A DNA stretch of 64,000 nucleotides, taken from contig NZ_NPJZ01000001.1 in assembly GCF_002245895.1 (NCBI RefSeq), forward strand, positions 4,066,501 through 4,130,500. Direction: 5' to 3'. Below, in pieces: positions 47,693 through 57,150 of this stretch (the first letter of the stretch is position 1; every line of letters starts with the position of its first letter). The position numbers and the translations under genes are program-made. Under the pieces are notes generated by a model, which had not been told where the DNA came from, ran no database searches, and saw nothing but the letters and a program-made list of their open reading frames with translations. The stretch comes from Rhodococcus sp. OK302. Lineage in GTDB: Bacteria > Actinomycetota > Actinomycetes > Mycobacteriales > Mycobacteriaceae.

Positions 47693-48532
47693 GTGCTCAG
47701 CACTGAGCCCGGACTGGACCTGCATCTGATGACACGCGACGGCCAGAAACTCGACCGTATCTCGGACACCTACCGGGTACAGTCCCGCACCTCAGACCTT
47801 GACGCGCTGATCGCAACGGGTATCCGGGCCGCGTTCGTCCATGTCTCTACCGATCAACACCATGAGATCGTCGTGCGCCGATTGAGGGCAGGTGTCGACG
47901 TTTTCGTCGATAAGCCCCTCTCTTACGACCTTGCCGAGAGTCGGTACATGGTGGAACTGGCACGCGGGTTGAGCCGCTCGCTCATGGTGGGCTTCAACCG
48001 CCGGTATGCACCGAGCTACGTCGAGGCGCTAGCGCACCCCCGCGACCTGGTGATACTCCAGAAGGACCGTCGAGACGGCATGGGCGACGTGCGGACTAGT
48101 GTGCTCGATGATTTCATTCATCTCGTCGATACCCTGCGGATGCTGGCACCGCACGGTGCCCACGACATCGACGTCCAAGGCAAGACTGAGAACGGCAAAC
48201 TGCACCATGTCGTCCTTCGCCTCGCAGAGACCGGGTTCACCGGTCTTGCCGTCATGAACCGCAGCAGCGGCTCGGCCGGTGAAATCCTGCAAACAGCAGG
48301 TGCCGGCCACCGTCGTGAGGTTGTCAATCTCGGCGACGTCATCGAACATGACCGTGCACCGAAACTCCTGCGCGGATCCGACTGGGAACCGGTCGGGCGC
48401 CGTCGCGGTATCGAAGGCGCTTGCCGGCACTTCCTCCAGTCCGTCCGCGACGGCACCACGCTGGACGCCGAAGACGCGCTCACGACTCACGAGTGGTGCG
48501 AGGACATCATCACTCGACTCACCACACCCTGA
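47693..48532 (+). pseudogene. Gfo/Idh/MocA-type oxidoreductase lacking the Rossmann start
   Basis: The body is a normal Gfo/Idh/MocA protein: IRAAFVHVSTDQHHEIVVRRL, GVDVFVDKPLSYDLAES with the conserved Lys-Pro, MVGFNRRYAPSYVEALA and VLDDFIHLVDTLRML. In-frame family-like residues IAQKAYLPVLSTEPG continue upstream to about 47669. The glycine-rich NAD loop that should precede them is missing and the frame runs into the end of the SRPBCC gene. A 279-residue product from the GTG would lack cofactor binding. Probably an inactivated gene at a deletion junction. Confidence 0.7.
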
Positions 48533-48550
48533 CGCACCGAAGGGCACGCC

Positions 48551-48781
48551 TCAGATGATCGTGTACCCAAGTTCGTACGCCGCGGTATAGATACGGTCGG
48601 CCAACGCCGGATGCCTCAACGGCGCCGAGAACTCTGGGAGCACGGGGAATGCATCGGCGGCACGCTCGAACAACGCCACACACACCGTCCCGGCGTACCG
48701 ACCCCGGTAGACGATGCCGTCGAGACCGTCGTGAGAGCGGTGAATCGCCTCTGCCCAATGCTGAGTTTGGCGGTGTGCCAC
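48551..48781 (-). pseudogene. RES-domain toxin, C-terminal remnant
   Basis: 76 codons match the end of the RES domain, an NAD-degrading toxin usually 150 residues or more: QHWAEAIHRSHDGLDGIVYR, CVALFERAADA and the tail LADRIYTAAYELGYTII. A TAG in the same frame near 48820 and loss of the N-terminal catalytic arginine region show that only the tail survives. No Xre-type antitoxin partner is adjacent. Confidence 0.65.
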
Positions 48782-49088
48782 CGAATCGAGCGCATGATTC
48801 CCACCGACGCGGGTTGCCTACACTCCCCTACCGATCCCGGACACATCGAGAAGCCGCAACGCAGAACGCCACTTGGGGACCTACCGGCCGTCCCGCACAG
48901 CAGTGGGCTCGTGCCGGCCCGCGCACCACACTGATCTCCCCTCATGCTTGAAAAAGGCTGTGAGCGCAATGTAATTCGTCTGTTTCCGCGGTTTACGGAA
49001 TCGAAACACAATCTCCCTACAGTTCGAGATACGAACTTGGATCCAAACTTGGATGCAAGCAAGATCGCATCCGATCAAGGGAGAACAG
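48782..49088. other. Leader of the ABC importer operon
   Basis: About 300 bases with no supported gene, containing the TTGGATCCAA palindromes at 49037-49054 just before the operon. Confidence 0.6.
49037..49054. promoter_or_regulatory. Overlapping palindromes, probable GntR operator
   Basis: TTGGATCCAA (49037-49046) is a perfect palindrome and overlaps ATCCAA-AC-TTGGAT (49041-49054). Placed 35 bases before the first ATG of an operon that encodes its own GntR/FCD regulator. The short half-sites suit such regulators. Confidence 0.6.
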
Positions 49089-49901
49089 ATGATCTCGCCT
49101 ACCTCGCCGGGAATCCACATCGCCGGCCTCACAAAGCAATTCAAGGTTGGACGCTCCGAAGTAACTGCGTTGGACGGCGTCGACATTGCGTCCGATCAAG
49201 GCGAGTTCGTGACCCTGCTCGGCCCGTCCGGGTGTGGCAAGAGCACTGTGCTGCGGATCCTCGCCGGACTCGAATCGCAGAGCGCCGGTACCGTTCTCGT
49301 ACACGGCGAAACCCCACAGGATATGCGCCGTCACCACCACCTCGGCATCGCCTTTCAAGATTCGGCATTGTTGCCCTGGCGGTCGGTCCGCGCCAATATT
49401 CGCCTTCCCCTCGAGGTCTCGAAGCGTTCCGGTTCCGACGAGTTCGTCCAGGAACTTATCGACCTCGTCGGACTCACCGGATTCGAGAATGCCCGGCCCG
49501 CTCAGCTTTCCGGAGGCATGCGCCAACGTGTGGCAATCGCGCGAGCACTCGTGGTCAAGCCGCAGGTCCTACTACTCGACGAGCCATTCGGTGCCCTCGA
49601 CGACATGACCCGTCAGAAGCTCAACATCGAACTACTCCGAATCTGGACAGAGCGGCCTGCCACCACCCTCATGGTTACGCACGGTATCGCCGAGGCCGTG
49701 TTCCTCTCGGACACCGTGGTCGTCATGAGTGCCCGGCCGGGGCGCGTTGAGAAAGTGGTCTCGATCGACCTACCTCGCCCTCGGACACCGGAGATGATGC
49801 GCACCAGAGAATTTCACGACTACGTTGACTTCTTGTCCTCCGTACTCTTCGGTGCGCACACCCGCGACGACGAACTGGCTACCGTCGGTGACCGCCGATG
49901 A
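49089..49901 (+). CDS. ABC transporter ATP-binding protein (SsuB/TauB-like)
   Basis: 270 residues. GGGAG precedes the ATG. Walker [11 protein letters not shown]-loop [12 protein letters not shown], signature [16 protein letters not shown], Walker [14 protein letters not shown], switch MVTHGIAEA. The family drives uptake of sulfonates, nitrate, taurine or pyrimidine-like solutes. First gene of the nine-kilobase operon with two permeases and a binding protein, so the importer is complete. Confidence 0.96.
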   Translation: MISPTSPGIHIAGLTKQFKVGRSEVTALDGVDIASDQGEFVTLLGPSGCGKSTVLRILAGLESQSAGTVLVHGETPQDMRRHHHLGIAFQDSALLPWRSVRANIRLPLEVSKRSGSDEFVQELIDLVGLTGFENARPAQLSGGMRQRVAIARALVVKPQVLLLDEPFGALDDMTRQKLNIELLRIWTERPATTLMVTHGIAEAVFLSDTVVVMSARPGRVEKVVSIDLPRPRTPEMMRTREFHDYVDFLSSVLFGAHTRDDELATVGDRR

Positions 49902-50656
49902 AAAACAGTCGATTCCTCGGACTGATCGGCACATCGATCGTGCTCGTCGTCTGGCAGATCGTCGGCATGACAGGCCTGCTCGGACCGGGTATAGCCGCAC
50001 CGACCGCCATTGTGGGCGGAGTGATGCACGACGGCGCCGCCTTCTACGGAGTCCATATTCCTGTCACGTTGGCATCAGCGTCGGTGGGTTACTTGTGGGG
50101 CAACATCGCTGCGATCGCTTGCGCCGCACTGGTGACGACAGTTCCGGCCCTCGAGAAGTTGGTTCTGCAGGTGGGTATCGCGTCGGCGTGCATCCCGTTG
50201 ATCGCAATCGCCCCCATTCTCGCGGCTTGCTTCGACGGCGCTGTCACGTCAGCGATCATGGCCGCGGTATCAGTCTTCTTCACCACCCTCGTCGGCACGA
50301 TCAACGGCCTGTCGCATGCCGATGCGTCCAGCGAAGATCTGATCCGGGCGTACGGAGGCGGCAAGTACCTCGTTTTGCGCAAGGTGCAACTTCTGTCCGC
50401 GTTGCCGAGCATCTTGACGGCACTGAAAGTCGCTGTGCCCGCTGCGATTCTGGGAACGATCATCGGTGAGTTCATGGGACAGGAGCGCGGTTTGGGTGCT
50501 GCGCTCGTGGTCGCTCAGTCATCGAGCGATGTGGTGCGCACCTGGGGAATCACGCTCATAGCAAGTCTGATTGCCGGTCTCGCATTCCTGCTCGTCAATA
50601 CCGTCGAGAAAATTGCCACACCATGGGCCGCGAGCACGTCGGGAGCCAGCGCATGA
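49898..50656 (+). CDS. ABC transporter permease (SsuC-like) 1
   Basis: 252 residues; the ATG overlaps the ATPase stop. Six hydrophobic segments. The EAA loop that docks the ATPase lies near residues 145-170 ([20 protein letters not shown]). The N-terminal helix [16 protein letters not shown] has no signal cleavage. It pairs with the next gene to form a heterodimeric channel. Confidence 0.94.
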   Translation: MKNSRFLGLIGTSIVLVVWQIVGMTGLLGPGIAAPTAIVGGVMHDGAAFYGVHIPVTLASASVGYLWGNIAAIACAALVTTVPALEKLVLQVGIASACIPLIAIAPILAACFDGAVTSAIMAAVSVFFTTLVGTINGLSHADASSEDLIRAYGGGKYLVLRKVQLLSALPSILTALKVAVPAAILGTIIGEFMGQERGLGAALVVAQSSSDVVRTWGITLIASLIAGLAFLLVNTVEKIATPWAASTSGASA

Positions 50657-51504
50657 CCATCACACCGGAAGCTCCCTCCCGGGACACAGCCACCCGCGTC
50701 TCTCAGCGAAACAAGGTACGCACGGTTGCGCGCAGCGCTGCCCGTACTCTCGCAACACTCGTCGGGTCGGTGATCGCCATCCTCGCCGTCTGGACCGTGT
50801 TCCTTCGCGTGGTCAATGTGAGCCCGTTCGTCGCGAAGTCCCCCACCGACGTCTGGAATTACCTGGTCAGCGATGCCGATGCAGCGACGCACCGTGCAGA
50901 AATCGCGTCGAATCTGGCCCGGACCCTCACGGACGCTTCGTACGGATTTGTTCTCGGACTGCTTCTTGCTGCCGGCGTTTCGCTGCTCTTCTATTTCTCG
51001 AGCACCACTGAGGCCATGTTCATTCCGTCGGTCACCGCCCTCCACGCGATCCCGATGGTCACCATTGCCCCAATCCTGGTCTTGATCTTCGGTCGCGGAT
51101 TGGTTGGCACTGCCGTCATCGGTGCGGCAATCGTTGTTGTGCCTGCACTACTCACCATGCTGCAGGGCATCCGCAGTACCCCACGGACCGATGCTGACAT
51201 GGTGATTGCCTTCGGCGGATCCACTCTATCCTCGTTCTGGAAAGTTGCACTGCCCCATGCCATTCCCACTTGGTTTACCGCGGCACGGGTAGCCGTGACC
51301 ACTTCGGTGGTCGGCGCACTCCTGGCCGAATGGCTGGCGACCGGCGAAGGACTGGGCGGCCAGATGCTCAGGGATGCCAACGAATTCGAATTTGCGCGAC
51401 TGTGGTCCTCGGTCGTCGTACTCACCATCACCTGCATCGTCATCTACCAGATCGTCAGCGTCGTCGAAGCCGCTGTCACATCGCGCATGAGCGCTCCCCG
51501 CTGA
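50653..51504 (+). CDS. ABC transporter permease (SsuC-like) 2
   Basis: 283 residues from the ATG that overlaps the first permease stop; an in-frame GTG/ATG further upstream lies within the previous gene and is less likely. A basic N-terminal tail is followed by six spans, with the EAA-like DADMVIAFGGSTLSSFWKVA and ALPHAIPTWFTAARVAV near the C-terminal half. Second half of the importer channel. Confidence 0.94.
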   Translation: MTITPEAPSRDTATRVSQRNKVRTVARSAARTLATLVGSVIAILAVWTVFLRVVNVSPFVAKSPTDVWNYLVSDADAATHRAEIASNLARTLTDASYGFVLGLLLAAGVSLLFYFSSTTEAMFIPSVTALHAIPMVTIAPILVLIFGRGLVGTAVIGAAIVVVPALLTMLQGIRSTPRTDADMVIAFGGSTLSSFWKVALPHAIPTWFTAARVAVTTSVVGALLAEWLATGEGLGGQMLRDANEFEFARLWSSVVVLTITCIVIYQIVSVVEAAVTSRMSAPR

Positions 51505-51575
51505 GACCGACGCCTCTGAGCACAGAAAACGCTGTGCACCGAAACCTACTTTCCCACTACCGAAACGGATATCCG

Positions 51576-52631
51576 ATGACCACACAGTTCGATCGCAGGA
51601 AATTTCTGGCCCGAGGACTCGCCCTGGGCGGTTTCGCCCTAGCTGGGCCCGCCGTACTCACGGCCTGTATGTCGGGCGACTCCGGCAGTGCCACCGCCGA
51701 CGGTTTCGGGATCGCATCCCAACGGTTGTCGTGGATCAAGAACACGCAGTTCGCCGGCAGCTACTTCGCGGACAAGAACGGTTATTACACCGACGCAGGA
51801 TTTAGTGGCTCCGAACTGGTCTCGGGCGGGCCCACCGCACCTCCGATCGAATCCGACGTCCTCTCCCGTACCTTCGCCGGAGTCTCGCAGGTCCCCATCG
51901 TTGGATCTGCCGTGGCAAAGGGTGCGCCACTGAAGATCGTCGGCGCCGTCTACAGTCGCTACGCCGGATGCGTCATGACCATGGGAAACAATCCCGTCAA
52001 CACACCGGAAGAGTTGTACGGCAAGACCATTGGATGCGCCTCGTCCAGTGAACCGGTCTGGCGCAACTTCATTGCAGCTCTCGGTCTCGACGAGTCCCGC
52101 ATCAACACCGTGCCTGTCCAAGGTGACCCGATCGGTATGACTGTCGGGGAGATCGACGGCTACGTCGGATTCGTCAACAGTCAGGTAGTCGACCTACGCA
52201 ACAAGGGGTTCGATATCAACACGATGCTCCTGGCAGACGTCGGATTCCCGTTGGTCGGGCAAACCTACGTCACGACGCAGGAGAATATCGACAACAACCG
52301 CGAGAAGCTCAAGGCGTTCCTGCACGCCGAGATCCGCGGCTGGAAGGACGTTCTCGCGGACCCTCAACTAGCGGCCGACCTGACCGTCAACGAGTACGGC
52401 AAGGACCTCAACCTGAACCCGAAGTCGACTTACGACTGCTGTGTCGCGGGCAACGAACTCATCCGCGACGGCTCGGCCGGACAGCAAATTCTGTCGATCT
52501 CCGATGCTACTGCTGCAGCGAACATCAAGGCCATCGCGGCCGGCGGTCTGAACCTCTCGGTAGACGACCTGTTCGATCTCGGCCCGCTTCGCGAAGTCCA
52601 CGAAGAGAATCCGGACCTGGCACTCGTATAG
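51576..52631 (+). CDS. Tat-exported substrate-binding lipoprotein (NMT1/SsuA-like)
   Basis: 351 residues. The signal has a twin-arginine motif (DRRKFLARGLALGGFALAG) and a lipobox LTAC, so a Tat-exported lipoprotein is expected. The mature part has the NMT1/THI5 periplasmic-binding layout: SWIKNTQFAGSYFADKNGYY, LSRTFAGVSQVPIVGSAVA, YGKTIGCASSSEP, GYVGFVNSQVVDL. This group binds N-heterocycles such as thiamine precursor or pyrimidines as well as sulfonates. Ligand unknown. Confidence 0.93.
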   Translation: MTTQFDRRKFLARGLALGGFALAGPAVLTACMSGDSGSATADGFGIASQRLSWIKNTQFAGSYFADKNGYYTDAGFSGSELVSGGPTAPPIESDVLSRTFAGVSQVPIVGSAVAKGAPLKIVGAVYSRYAGCVMTMGNNPVNTPEELYGKTIGCASSSEPVWRNFIAALGLDESRINTVPVQGDPIGMTVGEIDGYVGFVNSQVVDLRNKGFDINTMLLADVGFPLVGQTYVTTQENIDNNREKLKAFLHAEIRGWKDVLADPQLAADLTVNEYGKDLNLNPKSTYDCCVAGNELIRDGSAGQQILSISDATAAANIKAIAAGGLNLSVDDLFDLGPLREVHEENPDLALV

Positions 52632-52678
52632 ACGATCCAGTTTTCAACGCACTCTTCGCACAACCGAAAGGCTCTGAA

Positions 52679-54052
52679 ATGTCTTCTCCCGCAATCCCGG
52701 ACCTCATCGTCACCGGCGGAACCGTGGTCTCCCACGACGGCCGCCGCCGCCTAGACATCGCCATCGCAGACGGACGCATCCTCGCAGTCGGCGACAACCT
52801 CGTTGTCGAGGGAGTGCCGACCGTCGATGCAACGGGGCTACTCGTTCTGCCGGGTCTGGTGGACATGCACGTTCATCTGCGCGAGCCCGGAATGACGGAG
52901 AAGGAGGACTTCGCAAGCGGCACGTCGGCTGCAGCGGCCGGCGGCGTCACAACTGTGGTGGACATGCCCAACACCAAACCCCCCGTCGCAACGGCCGAGC
53001 GGTACCGGCAGAAGCTGGACCTGGTAGAAAACAAGGCCTACGTGGACTTCGGGCTGTACGGAATGCTCGATCACGAAAACTCCGACGAAATCGCGGAAAT
53101 GGCGGAGTTGGGCGCCATGGGTTTCAAACTGTTCATGGGCCAGACGACCGGTGACAACCGTTGTCCCAACGACGCCGCGATCTTCCGCGGACTCGAGGCA
53201 GCAGCTGCCGCCGATCTCGTCGTCGGCGTGCACGCGGAAAATGATCATCTGCTGCGCATGTTCGGTGACCGCCTCCAGGCGTCCGGTCGCAAGGATCCGC
53301 GTGCTCACCTCGAAGGCAGGCCCGCGTTCGTCGAAGTCGAGGCAATTACGCGCATCATCACTATGGCAACCGAAGCCAAGACCAAGCTGCACATCCATCA
53401 CCTGTCGACGGCTGTCGGGCTGCAACGCGTGATGGATCTGCGTGCGCAGGGGCATCGGGTCAGTGTCGAAGCGCTTGTCTCGCATCTGTTCCTCAACGAG
53501 GATGCCTACGACACCTACGGAAATCTGATCAAGCTCAACCCGCCGATTCGCCCGGCCACCGACGTGGCCGCACTGTGGGACGGGATCGACCGCGGGGCCG
53601 TCGACATCATTGCCACCGATCATGCTCCGCATACTGCCCACGAGCAGGCCGAGACAGATGTGTGGAAGGCGTACGGCGGATTTATCGGCGTGGAAACGAT
53701 GCTTCCGTTGATGCTCACCGCCGCTGCTCAGGGCAAACTGACGGTCGAAGACATTGTGCGCCTGTGCTCGTACACCCCGGCGCAACGCTGGTCGATGGCA
53801 GACAAGGGGCAGATCGCACCCGGTTTCGACGCAGACTTCGTACTCGTCGACGCAGAAGCCGAAGTGGTTCTCGACCAATCTTCGCTTCATTCCAAGCACA
53901 ACGTCACTCCGTATGACGGTTGGGCACTGACCGGCAGTGTTGTCGCGACTTACCTGCGCGGCGGGCTGGTCTACGAGAAGGGCGAAGTTCTCGGTGCGCC
54001 CCGTGGCCGTCAGGTTCGGCCGACGCGTGTGCCGGCCGAGTCCGTGCACTGA
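52679..54052 (+). CDS. Cyclic-amide hydrolase (dihydropyrimidinase/allantoinase-type)
   Basis: 457 residues. Metal ligands: His64 and His66 (LVDMHVHLREPG), carboxylated lysine near 150 (GFKLFMG), HIHHLS and the catalytic aspartate in IATDHAPHT. Such enzymes open cyclic ureides or imides: dihydropyrimidines, hydantoins, allantoin, dihydroorotate. The HLREPG motif and HAPHT are most like allantoinase/dihydroorotase. In the middle of the importer operon, so it probably opens the imported ring. Exact substrate unknown. Confidence 0.93.
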   Translation: MSSPAIPDLIVTGGTVVSHDGRRRLDIAIADGRILAVGDNLVVEGVPTVDATGLLVLPGLVDMHVHLREPGMTEKEDFASGTSAAAAGGVTTVVDMPNTKPPVATAERYRQKLDLVENKAYVDFGLYGMLDHENSDEIAEMAELGAMGFKLFMGQTTGDNRCPNDAAIFRGLEAAAAADLVVGVHAENDHLLRMFGDRLQASGRKDPRAHLEGRPAFVEVEAITRIITMATEAKTKLHIHHLSTAVGLQRVMDLRAQGHRVSVEALVSHLFLNEDAYDTYGNLIKLNPPIRPATDVAALWDGIDRGAVDIIATDHAPHTAHEQAETDVWKAYGGFIGVETMLPLMLTAAAQGKLTVEDIVRLCSYTPAQRWSMADKGQIAPGFDADFVLVDAEAEVVLDQSSLHSKHNVTPYDGWALTGSVVATYLRGGLVYEKGEVLGAPRGRQVRPTRVPAESVH

Positions 54053-54101
54053 CCGGCCGTCGCACACCATGACAATTCAGGAACAGCAAAGAGGAGAGCG
54101 C

Positions 54102-54983
54102 GTGATCGACATGGAGTCCACACTGCTCGGGAGCACCGGTTCCGCCACGATCCGTGCTGCGGTGGAGCGATGTGTAGATGAGGTCTACGGAGGTTCCACC
54201 GGTTCGGTGACTACGCGCCCAGCGGTGATTGCCGGGATCGGCACCACCGCGGCGCACGCATTGAAAGGCCAACTGCTGCGGGACGCGTTGTCGGATCACG
54301 GCGTCGACCTGGCAGAGACGCTTCCGTTCGACAATCCCGAAGCGCTACTGGCGAACTCCGCCTGGACGCTCGCTCTCGTCCTCAGCCCGTGGAAGCAGGC
54401 CGTCGCCCCGCATTTGGCAATGTCGACACTGTCCGCCGAGCAAACCGGTGTCGTCGACACGATAGTCCGCGACTCGCGGGGTGAAGTCGGAGTCAATACC
54501 AACAGTTGGGCATCGCAGGCGGCCATGGAAACTCTGATGGGCGGCCGGACACCGTCGTCGATCTTGATTCTGGGTTCGGGCGGTTCGTCGAATTCGGTGG
54601 CATTGGCCTGCCGCCGCGCGTGGCCCGAAGTGAGGTTGATGGGTAGTGCTCGCAACCTCGATGCCTCAGCTGCCTGGGCGCGGCGTTTCGGCGCCGAGTT
54701 CGCAGCTCCGGGTGACGTTGCCGCACTCATCGGCGCGGGCTCACCGTCGCTGCTGGTCAACACGACAACGTGGGGCGAGACGGATGCCTCGGAGGAGTCG
54801 CCGTTCGTGTTCGACTTCCAGGATCTTGTATCTCCGGGCAATCAGTTCTTCGACCTGAACAATCGTGTGAGCGCCTTGCAGACCACTGCGTTGCAGGCCG
54901 GCATGAACGTGATGTCCGGAACATTCATGCAACGTGCCACCAACTCTTGCCGGGCGGCGCTGTCGAATGCAAGAACACCATGA
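54102..54983 (+). CDS. Shikimate-dehydrogenase-like protein
   Basis: 293 residues from a GTG with GAGGAG at 5-base spacing; an ATG 11 codons upstream has no ribosome-binding site. N-terminal substrate-type domain (VIAGIGTTAAHALKGQLLRD), then a Rossmann domain with SSILILGSGGSSNSVALACR and MGSARNLDASAAWARRFGAE. Motifs VGVNTNSWA and SPSLLVNTTTWGET parallel the shikimate dehydrogenase N-T-D pattern, but the aromatic-pathway residues are not complete. It probably reduces or isomerises a ring-opened product; this is an inference. Confidence 0.82.
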   Translation: MIDMESTLLGSTGSATIRAAVERCVDEVYGGSTGSVTTRPAVIAGIGTTAAHALKGQLLRDALSDHGVDLAETLPFDNPEALLANSAWTLALVLSPWKQAVAPHLAMSTLSAEQTGVVDTIVRDSRGEVGVNTNSWASQAAMETLMGGRTPSSILILGSGGSSNSVALACRRAWPEVRLMGSARNLDASAAWARRFGAEFAAPGDVAALIGAGSPSLLVNTTTWGETDASEESPFVFDFQDLVSPGNQFFDLNNRVSALQTTALQAGMNVMSGTFMQRATNSCRAALSNARTP

Positions 54984-55642
54984 GCCCGTTGGACAGCGTG
55001 ATCGCAAGCCGTCGAGGCGAACCTATCAGTGCTCGGGAACGCGTGTATCTGTATCTTCGGCAACAGATCACCACCGGCGAGTTCAGCGGCGGAACTCGCT
55101 TGACCGAGGAACAGATCGCCGACGAGCTCGGCGTCAGCCGAACTCCCATTCGAGAAGCGTTGCAGCGGTTGACCAGTGAGGGTCTCGTCGAACGAGTTCG
55201 GCGTGGTCAGCTCATCGTTGTGGATTTCGATGCGCAGGCACGCACCGAACTGCACGAACTTCGGGTTGCGTTCGACCAGGTGGCAGCGAAGCTCATCACC
55301 ACGAAAACCTCCAGCGTGGAATGGGATTCGCTGTACGCGATGCTGGCACCGCTCGACAGCGCATTGACCGAACACGGCGAGGGAAGCGCTCAGTACGCCA
55401 TCGCACATCTCGAATTTCATCTGGCCATCAATCGGGCGGCATTCTGCCCAATTACCTCGTCGTTCCTGGAACGACAGGCATTCTTGTATCCCACCGACGA
55501 TTACGTCCAGCAATCAGGACACGAACCGGTTTCCCAACATCGTGCCCTGCTCGACGAACTCTCCAGCGGCGACCTCGACCGTGCCACTACCGCAGTGCGT
55601 ATCCACGCGCTACGTGGGCACGGCAACACCACTCTCAGCTGA
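54980..55642 (+). CDS. GntR-family regulator (FCD type)
   Basis: 220 residues; the ATG overlaps the previous stop (ATGA). The winged helix-turn-helix at about 12-75 contains RVYLYLRQQITTGEFSGG, LTEEQIADELGVSRTPIREAL, QRLTSEGLVERV. A C-terminal FCD-type ligand-binding helical domain follows (LHELRVAFDQVAAKLI, HLEFHLAINRAA). It probably controls this operon through the 49037 palindromes, with the imported compound or an intermediate as ligand. Confidence 0.94.
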   Translation: MSPLDSVIASRRGEPISARERVYLYLRQQITTGEFSGGTRLTEEQIADELGVSRTPIREALQRLTSEGLVERVRRGQLIVVDFDAQARTELHELRVAFDQVAAKLITTKTSSVEWDSLYAMLAPLDSALTEHGEGSAQYAIAHLEFHLAINRAAFCPITSSFLERQAFLYPTDDYVQQSGHEPVSQHRALLDELSSGDLDRATTAVRIHALRGHGNTTLS

Positions 55643-55668
55643 TCCACTCGCAACAAGGAGTTCCTTCG

Positions 55669-56067
55669 ATGTCACCCACCACTGTCCTCATGTTCGTCAA
55701 CGGCCAAGCGATGAGTGGAGGTTCACTCAACGACGCATTGTCTTCGGCGCGCTTCGTCGGTGCAGTGCGAACCGCTCCCGCCTACCGATTCTTTTCGTAC
55801 GACGACGTATTTCCCGGACTCGCTCCCGTCGAGGACGGAGGTTGGTCCGTACCCGGCGAGATCTACGAGGTGTCGTACACCGAGTTGCGTGAGAAGCTTC
55901 TGCCGCGCGAGCCGGCCGAACTCGAGCTATCGGTGATCCAACTCGAGGACGGTCGCGGCTCGCTGAGCATGGTCTGCCGATCACTCCCCAGCCTCACGGA
56001 CTCAGCCAGTGAAATCACCTCACCCGGTGGCTGGCGAGAGCACCTGGCAACTGTCGCGACCGCGTGA
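55669..56067 (+). CDS. Allophanate hydrolase C-terminal-domain-like protein
   Basis: 132 residues; AAGGAG precedes the ATG. Sequence layout (VLMFVNGQAMSGGSLNDALS, PAYRFFSYDDVFPGLAP, WSVPGEIYEVSYTELREKLL, VIQLEDGRGSLSMVC) matches the gamma-glutamylcyclotransferase-like C-terminal domain of allophanate hydrolases (AtzF-like), here as a separate protein. In AtzF this domain turns over N-carboxylated products. Its stop overlaps the next start (GTGATG). Confidence 0.85.
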   Translation: MSPTTVLMFVNGQAMSGGSLNDALSSARFVGAVRTAPAYRFFSYDDVFPGLAPVEDGGWSVPGEIYEVSYTELREKLLPREPAELELSVIQLEDGRGSLSMVCRSLPSLTDSASEITSPGGWREHLATVATA

Positions 56068-57137
56068 TGGAAATACTCCAGGCCGGAATCGACGCGGGTT
56101 CCGCTGAGCACTACCTCTGGTGCACACCGGAAACGATCAGTTGGGGCACTCTTCCCACGGCAGCGACCACGCCGGTGCTCACCGTCGACAGCGGACGGAC
56201 AATCACCTTCGACACCGTCTCTCAAGAGGGCCTGATGGAGGACCAAGGGCGCGACCCCGTGGCCTACTTCGGTCGACACGGAGTCCACCGCTCGAATGTG
56301 TTGACCGACTCCATCGAGTTGGCCGCATCGGGCCTCCGCAAACCCGTTCCACCCAAAGCTCCGCACGTGGTGCTCGGTCCCGTACACGTGCGTGGGGCCG
56401 AGCCGGGAGACTGGCTACGCGTCGACTTCCTCGAGATGACACCGCGAGTTCCGTACGGCGTGATTTCGAGCAGACATCAGCGCGGTGCATTACCGGAGAT
56501 CCTGCCACGAGATTTCGACGGCAGCATTCCCGCCGTATTCAGCAAGTTCTGCTCACTCGACGACACCGCAGACCTCGCAGTCTTTGAATTCAGCAGTGGC
56601 ACAGCAACAATTGACGTGCGGCCTTTCATGGGACTGTGCGGAGTGACACCCGCCGGCGACGGACCTCTGAGCACCATCCCGCCTGGTCCATTCGGCGGCA
56701 ACATGGATGTGCGCGAGATGGTGGTCGGAACGTCGCTGTATCTACCGATTCAGGTGGACGGTGCGGGCTTCTATCTGGGTGACCCGCACTTCGCGCAGGG
56801 CAACGGCGAGATAGCACTCACTGCCCTCGAAGGGTCGCTTCGCGTCACTGCCAGGCTGACCGTCGTAAAGTCTCTGCCGCAGCCTCGAGCCGCAATGCCC
56901 TTTGTCGACACCGACGATCATTGGATCATTCTCGGGATGAACGAGAGCCTGGACGAGGCGATGCGCCAATGCGCAGAACTCTCGGTCGACTTCCTCTCCT
57001 CACACACCGGAATGACGCCGAGTGAGGCCTACCTGTATCTCAGTGCTGCGGGCGACTTTTCGGTGACGCAGGTGGTGGACCTCGTCAAAGGCGTCCACTG
57101 CTCGATTCGCAAGAAAGATTTCCGATCACTCGACTGA
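56064..57137 (+). CDS. Acetamidase/formamidase-family protein
   Basis: 357 residues if started at GTG, 356 from the following ATG. Family hallmarks: VDSGRTITFDTVSQEG, the long GPVHVRGAEPGDWLRVDFLE, FMGLCGVTPAG, PPGPFGGNMDVREM, LPIQVDGAGFYLGDPHFAQG. Formamidase-type enzymes release ammonia from small amides. Placed after the ring-opening hydrolase, it suits a late deamidation or formamide step. Overlaps the preceding gene. Confidence 0.92.
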   Translation: MMEILQAGIDAGSAEHYLWCTPETISWGTLPTAATTPVLTVDSGRTITFDTVSQEGLMEDQGRDPVAYFGRHGVHRSNVLTDSIELAASGLRKPVPPKAPHVVLGPVHVRGAEPGDWLRVDFLEMTPRVPYGVISSRHQRGALPEILPRDFDGSIPAVFSKFCSLDDTADLAVFEFSSGTATIDVRPFMGLCGVTPAGDGPLSTIPPGPFGGNMDVREMVVGTSLYLPIQVDGAGFYLGDPHFAQGNGEIALTALEGSLRVTARLTVVKSLPQPRAAMPFVDTDDHWIILGMNESLDEAMRQCAELSVDFLSSHTGMTPSEAYLYLSAAGDFSVTQVVDLVKGVHCSIRKKDFRSLD

Positions 57138-57150
57138 CCGCAGGAGCATC

